Assembly: GCA_947626415.1 (NCBI GenBank)
Contig: CANQSA010000018.1
Location: forward strand, 1 to 51,755
Length of the DNA: 51,755 bases
Source: an uncultured Lachnospiraceae bacterium
Lineage (GTDB): Bacteria; Bacillota; Clostridia; Lachnospirales; Lachnospiraceae
Reading direction: 5' to 3'
Shown here: one piece after another, positions 36,101-45,100 of the stretch
How positions within the stretch are numbered: position 1 is the first letter of the stretch
How the letters are laid out: each line of letters begins with the position of its first letter
Translations under genes and position numbers: made by a program
Notes under the pieces: model-generated
Databases searched by the model: none
Told to the model about the DNA's origin: nothing
The model's input: the letters and a program-made list of their open reading frames with translations, nothing else

Positions 36101-39100
36101 CAGTATAACAGATTGATCCCGAATCTCCTTTCTGGAAAGCGGATCCACCAAACGGATCTCAAACTGATAGGTTTCGTCTGCCAGCCAGTTCCGGCCCTGT
36201 AAAATTTTTGTCACCTGAATCGCATCGTCCGCAAGCGTTGCTGCCGCGCTGTACCGGTTGACAAATACCGGCTCCGATGCCTTCTGCCGAGCACGCTCTC
36301 CTTCAGCTTCCGTTATCTGATACAGATTGGAAGCAGATACATGTAACCCACCCTGCAGATCATCCGTGATCTGCAGCTCCAATTCATATTCCGTATCGTC
36401 AAAATCTACGCCGCTGCCTTCCGCCGCTTGATCTTCCGTGATCGTAAACAAATAATCGCCCGGTTCGGTAAAGTCAAATGTAAGCTGCCCTTTCCGCATT
36501 GCCGGATCCTCTGCAGCCATTTCCGAAGCTGCGGTGAGCGTCGGTAATGTGATCGCAGTTTCGGCCGGATTGTCCTTTGCGGGCTCTACGTTAAAGGAGA
36601 ATCGGTCGCTGGCCGTTCCGGCGTCCCACTCTCTGCCTTCCAGTTTTTTCAGAAGATTAATCGTATAAGAACCGGCTGCCCGGTAAGTATTGCCATAGGT
36701 CAGCGCCGCGTCTTTGGGCATGACGGTTTCCGTTTGTTTTCCGCCCGATTCCGTATATCTGACAACCTCTGTTTTCTCCGCTTTCAGCGTTCCGTCGTAT
36801 TCATCAGTCACTTTTACCGTTATCAGATATTTCGCATTATCATAGGTGATACCGGGCGCGCCGTCGTTTTCTTCCTCCACTATAAACTGATAGATCGTCT
36901 CTTTTTTCTGATTGGATGCAAAGGTAATTGCTCCAAACCCTGCCGTATGGTCTTTTGTATCCGCATTGATCTCAATGGGATCCGGCAGATGATAAAAACT
37001 TACTGCCGCAGTCTCTTCCGGAAATTCTTTCATTGTGAAACGGAACCGATCCGTTACTTCCGTCGTTGCGGCCCAGTCTCTGCCGGACAGCTCCTTGCTG
37101 ACCTTAACAGCGTCCGCTGGAAGTTCTCCGCTTGCATGATACTGATTGACAAACAACAGCGGATTGGAAGGGCTGTAGTCAAACATATCTCCATTCTGAT
37201 CCTTGACCGAAACAATCTCAAAGCGCAGATGTCCTCTGCCATCGTCAAGTACCTGCAAAAGCATTGTATAGCAGGTTTCCGAATAAGAAATTCCTCCCTT
37301 GTCTCCCGCTTTCTGTGTTACAGTAAATGCGTACAGTCCGGGCTGTGTGAAGGTCAGGTCCGCAAATTGATTTTGATGCATGCCATCCTTAAGATTATCT
37401 CCGGCAACCTGCACCTGTGCTGTCTGTTTGTTTCCCGGCATGATCACGCTTGACAGATCCGTGCCCGGTTCCTGATCTTCAGCAAAAGCGATTTCACAGA
37501 AAAACGCATCGTCAGCCAGCCACTCTCTGCCCTGCAGTTCGGTTCTTACCACCGGCGGCCATATACCCGCAGCCTCATATAAATTGGTAAAAATAATCTG
37601 CTCTGCCGGTTCTGCTTCGCCTTCTTTCCGGAACTCTTTTACTTCTGCCGTCAGCGTTCCGTCATAATGGTCGGTTACGGTCACGGTAACAATATATACG
37701 CTTTCATCATAGGTGATCCCGTATAGTTTCCCCTGTTCTGTCTCTTTTACCGCAAACTGATACTCTGTCTGCTTTGCACCGTCGGACTCAAAAGTAATCT
37801 CACCGAAACCTGCCGTATGCGCCTCTGTTTCGGAATCAATGACGATTTCTTTCGGCAGCGTATACTGATCTGCCGCTTTTTGGGTTTCTCCATAAGACTC
37901 CAGGGTAAAATGGAACTGATCCTTTACCCGTCTGGTATTCAGCCATTCTCTGCCTGTTAATACTTTCGTAACGGTTACGGCGTCCGCTTCCAGAGTTCCC
38001 TCCGCATGATAGGTATTGGTCAGCGTAAGCGTACCGTCGCTATATACGCCCTTTTCTTTGCTGTTCTCTCCGGTCACCTCCGTAACAGAAACATCCATAT
38101 TCCCCAGTCCGTCATCCGTTACCAAGACAGTCACGATATACGCTTCACTGTAGGTAAGACCCTTCCAGGTATGATCTTCTGCACCTTCCGGCAGTTCTTC
38201 ACTAATTCGGAAACGATAGGTATGCTCCGATTCTCCATTCGTATAGAATTTCACTTTTTCAAAAGTACCCTTGTGCCCTTCCGAAGCGTCCGTGACCGCA
38301 ACAGTGGAAATTTCAGGCATCACAAGCCAGCCGTTTTCGACGGCTTCCTGCGTTGCGGCATCCGCTTTCACGGTTTCTAGTTTAAAGGTAAATCGGTCGT
38401 AATCCGCCGGATCATCCGCCTGCTTCTTCCAGGCTCTGCCCACCAGATTTTTCAGGACAGACAAATTCCACTCTGTTTCTGCATGATAAGTATTTTCAAA
38501 GACAAACACCGCATTGCCTGACGTGGGCGTCACATCCGACGCCGACGCTTCTCCCGCTTTCTGCTGCATAATCTTCTCAATATGCAGATGTCCTTTTTCA
38601 TCATCCGTTACGGTTACCCAAACAGTACGGGACTCTTTTTCATAGGTGATCCCCTGATATACGCCCTCCTCCGAAATTCCTTCCGGCAGTTCCTCCTTTA
38701 ACTCAAATGTATACACACCCGGTCTGGTAAACTGTACGCCGGAAGAATATGTATAGGTATCCGCCGGATCGGCTCCGGTCTTTCGGATCTGCAGATCCCC
38801 AGGCATCGTAACCGTCTCCGCGCCGACACCATCCGGCGTTCCCGTCAGACGCAGGGTAAACTGAAACTGATCATCGGCATTCCAATCTCTGCCGGTCAGT
38901 TTCTTCGCAATATCGAAATTCCAGTCTCCGCTGGTCGTATAAATATTGGTAAAAATCAGATCCGGCTGTTTTGCGCCTCCCGTATTTTCAACGCCGTTTT
39001 TGCGGATGTCGGATACCGACGCCGTCAGTCTTCCTTTCTGATCATCCGTTACCGTTACGGTTACCAGATAATAATCTGCAGAATAAGAGACACTGGCGAT

Positions 39101-42100
39101 TTTTTCTGTCGGTATGACCTCGCTGATCTTAAAGGTATATGTATGTTCCGATTCTCCGGTAGAAGTAAATCCGATCGGAGCAAATGCCTTTTGATGTCCG
39201 CTCTCCGCATCCGTGATTGAAACTGTCGTCTGTTCCGGCAGTATGACATGCGGATCATCCGTTATCTCCCGGCCGTTTTTCGGATCGACCTGCGCAAGCC
39301 GGAATGAAAACGTATCGTCGGCCCTCCAGGCTCTTCCCGTCAATTCCTTTGTAACTTTTAAACTGCCGTCTTCTCTATTTCCCAGACTGCCTTCCGCACG
39401 GTAATGGTTTGTAAACCGGATCTCTGTATCCGTACCGCCGCTCATCGGAGCTCCCTGAGAATCCTTCGTCTGCGTAACCGTCCGTTCCACGCGCAGCGTT
39501 CCGTCGTCCTGATCCGTTACCTGATACTGAATCTGATATTCCGATCTGTCATATGTAATTCCATTATCAGACTCCGGCTTCTCTGTCACCGTATAACGAT
39601 AAGTTCCCGGCTGACTGAAGATTATGGTATAGGACGCCTGTCTGGCCTCTGCATTTCCGGCAACCTTGCCTGCGCTTTCCAGGATTGTCAGATCCGAAGA
39701 AGCGGCAAGTCCGGCAGTCGGCAGAAGAATCGGATATACAATAACAGCTTCTGCCGGATTCGATTCGTCCGCTGTCAGCTGAAAAGCAAATCGGTCCGCA
39801 TTCTCCCCCGCCGGGATCCAGTCTCTTCCGGTCAGGATCTTGGTAACCGGCAGCATGTCGGTATTCCGCGCCGCATAGGTATTCACAAAGGACAATGCAT
39901 CCTTGCCGGCAGATCCGGATACCGGCTTTCCCTCCTGATCCTTTGTCTGACTGATCTTTGTCGTTACGCTGTAAGTCTTATCTTCCTTCTGGCTCACTGT
40001 GAAAACAACCGTATATACACTCCGGTCATAGGTGATGCCGTTAGCCGGCGTTTTTTCGTTTTCCGTCACCTGAAATGAAAATGTATAGGCTTTGGCATCG
40101 CTGTCATAGCCATAGGCTGCGTCTGTCTCATTAAAGGTCAGATTTTTCAGATGGATCCCCACTGTGTCATACCGTTTTGAACGATCTCCTTCCGTATCCA
40201 TTCTGTCATGTGCGTCAATCGGAACCAATCCGTCCGCTTTATCGGACTGAAAACTGATCTTCCCGGCTTTCATAGCTGCTTCGGCTGCTCCCTCTGCCTG
40301 CACCCGGAAGGTAAATTCGTCATTGATCCCGCCGTTTTCGGGAAGATCCCACGCCTTGGATCTGCCTGTAAACTGTTTTGTGATCTTCAGATAAGGGGTA
40401 GACTGATAGCGGTTTGTAAAGGTTACCGATGCTGTCGTCCCCGTAATCGGTTCGCCGTCCATCGAAAGGCTTGCCGTCAACTGTCCGGCTTTGTTGTCTG
40501 TTACCGTTACGGTCAGCTCATGCTTCCGGGAATCATATTCCGTTCCGTTTTTCTCTGTGGTCTGCTTCCCTTCGCTATCCTTTGGAAGTTCTTCATAAAT
40601 ATGGAATACATAGGTTCCCGCACCCAGAAAACGCAGCTGCAGACTTTGTTTTTCAGCATGATTTAACTCTGCCGCAGTACTTGTAAATACGGCTGACTGA
40701 TCCATAAACGCGGCCGGTACGCCATCGGCAACGACTTGTACAGCGTCCTTTGCGTCTGCGGAATCCAGATAATTTTCGGTTTCTGTTTTGCTGGTTTCCG
40801 TATCCAGTTCCGTTTTTACCGTAAACTGATCTGTTCCGGACCAATATCTGCCCTCCAGTACCTTGGTAATATCCAGCGCGGTATCGACATAGGCTGAATT
40901 GGTAAATGACAGCGTCACCTGATCTGTCGGCGTGCCGGCTGCAGGACGCCCTCCGACGGTATAGGACGCCTGAACCTGCAGTCTGCCGGTCGGCAATCCT
41001 CCCTCCATGATCTCCGTGACTGTTGCCGTCAGTTCATATGCGGTCGAATCATACCGCATTCCGCTTTGACCGTCATCCTGTTCCGCAGTCCGGAACGTAT
41101 ACGTACCCGGCGCGGTAAAGGTGATATCCTCCAAAAAGACGGTCAGGCGATTCTCTTTCTCCGCAAATTCCGGCGCGTTTTCATCTCCGCTGCCGACAGA
41201 ATCTTTATCCTTTCCGGACAGGGTATATCGGTACGCTTCAGAATCCCCGATCTTTTCGCCTTTAGTCAGAATGACTGCTTCTCCGATCTGCTTCGCGGTT
41301 TCCCCCGTAGGCGTAAGGATAAAATGAAACGCATCATCAGACGTCCAGCTTCTGCCTTCCAGATCTTTTCTGACAGAAAGTTTCAGTTTCCCGCTTTCGC
41401 TGTATGTATTCACAAAGGTGGTAAGCGTTTCTCCGCTCGTACCCTGATAATTTTCTCCTCCCGCATTCTTGATTCGGTAACGTTCATTAACCCGAGATCC
41501 CCGGTAAAACGCCAAAACGAGTGTGCCGTTCCCCTGGTCTTCTGCCTGCACGGTAATGGTCTGGGAAACAGGTCTTTCAAAGCCGATTTCCGTCAAAGCG
41601 TTCTCTGCAATAACAAACTGATATGTCCCGGGTTGGTTAAATGTTACTTTTCCAAACGCACCCCGCCGATTTGAATTGGGATTTGTCGTTTCCACTTTTG
41701 TAGATCCGTCTGCAATCTGCAGATTCCTGTCAGCAGGCATTGTCACGCCGCTGCCTGACCCATTTCTACTGATTGTAAAATTGAACTTATCGGCAGCCAG
41801 CCAATTTCTTCCCACAAGCTGTTTCTCAATTACCGGAGTCCACTCGGCAGATGTCTGATACCGATTGGTAAAGAGCATATTATGACCGCCGGTCTGTCCG
41901 TTTCCGTCGGAATCCACATTATGCTTCGTTTCAGCGGAATTGATGACCGGTTTTCCGTCTGAACCTACCTCATATACGATCAGGCAATGACTGATTTCTT
42001 TTTGACTCTCCGTACCGTAACCGGAATACAGATAATAATCCAGTTCGTCTACAATACCGTCGTCTTCCTCTTCCTCGCCATCCCCTCCTTCTGTTTTTTG

Positions 42101-45100
42101 ATTTTTTAAAATTGCTTTTAAGGTATATACAGTGGAATCGTAAGTGATCCCGTTCAGTTTTCCGTCTTTCGCATCCTCAGGAACCGTCTCTTTGATCTCA
42201 AACAGATATTCCAACGTATCGCTTTCCGACGCAGTTGAAGCCGGTTCCGGTTCTTCCGTTCCCTCAACGGTAAATGCCACTCCGCTGAAATCAATTTCAC
42301 CTAACGGCTCTGCTTTATCTTCATTTGTACTGTCAATAACCACCTGATAAGCGTCCGGATAAACCTGCTGTCCGTCCACTTCCGTTACCTGATTTCCAAA
42401 CTGCCCCAGCAGATCCCGGAATTGAATATGGCCGTTTTGCATCGCTTTCTTAGTTTCTTCCGTCGCACCGGAAACAGTAAAGGTATAACGATCGTACTCA
42501 TTATTCCAAAGGCCGGACGGTCTCCCCGTTACCGCTTTTTGAATCTGATAGGACGTATCGGAGACAAAATCCTGGATCTGATATGTATTGGTAAACAGGA
42601 TCCCCGCTGTGGTTGTCTCCGGATTTTCCCCGATCTTACACTTAATCTTATTCACAGAAGGGACCAGCTTGACTCCATCGCTTCCCTCTTCCGTTTCTTC
42701 CGTCACGCCGATCGTAAGCGTATATACTGCCTCTGACTGCTTGATATGCCGTTCTGTTTCAATATTCTCAATTTTTTTCTCTGCGATCGTCAGGACATAC
42801 TCACCCGGAAACGTAAATGTTTCCGGAAGCAGCTTGGTTTTATCCGTTTCATCCCCGGTGATCGCTTTTCCGTCCGCATCGCAAAGCGCGGCGTTCCATC
42901 CCTGAAAAGCCTCTTCCTTTAAAGACGTGGATACGCATTTGGTGTCATACCGGGTTTCCTGAACCGTTCCGTCCGCATCCTTGATCGTATAATCATTGCT
43001 TTTCTGATTGAGTTTCAGATAATACGGTTCGGTTCTGTCTATATATTCCTCTTTGAATTTAGCTGCTTCATCCGTATATCCGTCCGCCGTTGCCTCCAAC
43101 TCTGCGCCTGTAAAACGGATCTCAAATAAGTACTCGTCCTTTTCATTCCAGTTTCTTCCGGAAAGCAGCTTCCTGAGTTCCAGATTATCGTTGGCTTTCG
43201 CGTTGGCAATGTTCAAAAATACAATATGGTCTTCATTCTTTTTAAAATCGTCCGGTGTCACCTCGTAATATTCTTCCAGCATGGTGTATCCGTCCGGCGC
43301 GAACCTTTCCCGAACCGTATACGTCTCTTCCGTTTCCAGGCCGGAAAAAGTCAGCTGTCCGTTCAGCCGCGTCGTCGCGCTCTTGACCTGTCCCAGCGCT
43401 TCCTGCCATTTCAATGCATTTTCATAGTCCTCTGATTCCGTATCCCGTTCCGAAAGGATCTCGATATATTTCTGTACCTCATCCTTTTTCCCCGGATATA
43501 AGCGGAATGTAGCGCCCGCAAGATAGTCTGTGCCGATGATCTCATTGCTTTCATTCAGGGAATTGGAATCCACTTTCGTGATCGCAATGACGCCGGGATA
43601 ATCCGTATTGGTCACATTGATCTGTGTCTCTGCGCTGCCCCACTGCCGGTCAATCGTACAGACAAACTGTGCCGCTTTTTCTCCGGTTTCTGGATCTGAG
43701 CCTAAAGGACGGCAGGGTTTCCACTGTCCGTTCAGTTCACTCCACAGAATCTCCTTCCCATCCGTAGGCAGGTCTTCTATTGTACCCGGTTCTCCATCCT
43801 TATTCTTAATTTCGTAATAGTACGGCTTTGAGGTATAAGAGGTATAGATCCCGCCGACCGCGTTATAATTAAATTCATGTTTATACGCGATATCGTCAAT
43901 TACATAGTATTCCGCAGAGACAAAATAGTCCTGCACCTGAACTTTATTTGTTGTATCGTCATAACTCGGATCCACATATTCCGGCAGATACGGATATGAG
44001 TATTTATTTTGTTCAATGATAGAGATATTATGCGTATTATACACATCTGTCTTATCATTTACGCCGCTTTCGCTTGTGGTCGTATAAGACAGTTCAAGCG
44101 TTACATATTCCGGTTTTGTCGTCTCCGGTTTCTTAATATCCCAGGTTTTAGACATCGTGATATTGACATAGGAAGAATAATAGTATCCTACGTCTGTCGC
44201 CGTAACAATTCCGGTTTCTCCGGGAGTGACTCCGCTGCTGCCGCCTACCGTGAATTTCTGAACCTCGGTTCCGTTCTGTTTGTTCGGCGTATAATGAACA
44301 TAGGGTCCCACGCTACCGGAAGAAGCATCCCCGTTCTTCGTCTCACTGGTAGGCTCGTAATTCAGATCCGGACGCACGGTCTCTATGATATAAGTGGTAC
44401 CTGCCTCCTTATCATATTCCAGACCTCCGAATATATAATCGCCTTTTAACGTAGTCAGCGCCGTTCTGACCAGCTGATAGATCGGACTTGTGTTGTCTGT
44501 CGGTTTTTCTGTTATCCGTATCAGGTTCCATTTTCCGCCGCTTTCTTCCGCTTTCACATAGCAGGCTTCCGGAGGTATGAGATCCGGTATCTCGCTAAAG
44601 GCAACTTCTTTGTATACATGCAGCGTAACATTATCCATAGCATGGTCGCCGTCCGACATCGGATTGTATGTTCCATTGCTCGTATTCCCGATCTTTTCAT
44701 CATAAAAAACAAATCCGCGCAGGCTGAAATAAGATTTGTTCGGATCGATCTTCTGAATGGAAAGCGTATTCGTTCCCCGCACCGTTTCCGTTGCCGTAAA
44801 CGCCCAATAGTTTGCTATGGCATAATCCGTCGTAGTCAATAATCCATCTTTTGAAACGCCAACCGGGTATTTGCTGCTGTCCAAATAGTCTATAATCTTC
44901 TGCTGCTCTGCCGTGATTGTTTCTGCTCCGTAGTCAATCGGATTGCTGGTATGGCTATGATCCCCTAACCGAACGCCGCGTCCCTTGGCATAGTTTTCAA
45001 ATAGATATTTTTCTCCTTTATGACCATTATAATCATTTATATTACTATATGCATGATACTTTCCGTCAACGTCAAGTCCGTCCGATTGATCAAAGGCAAC

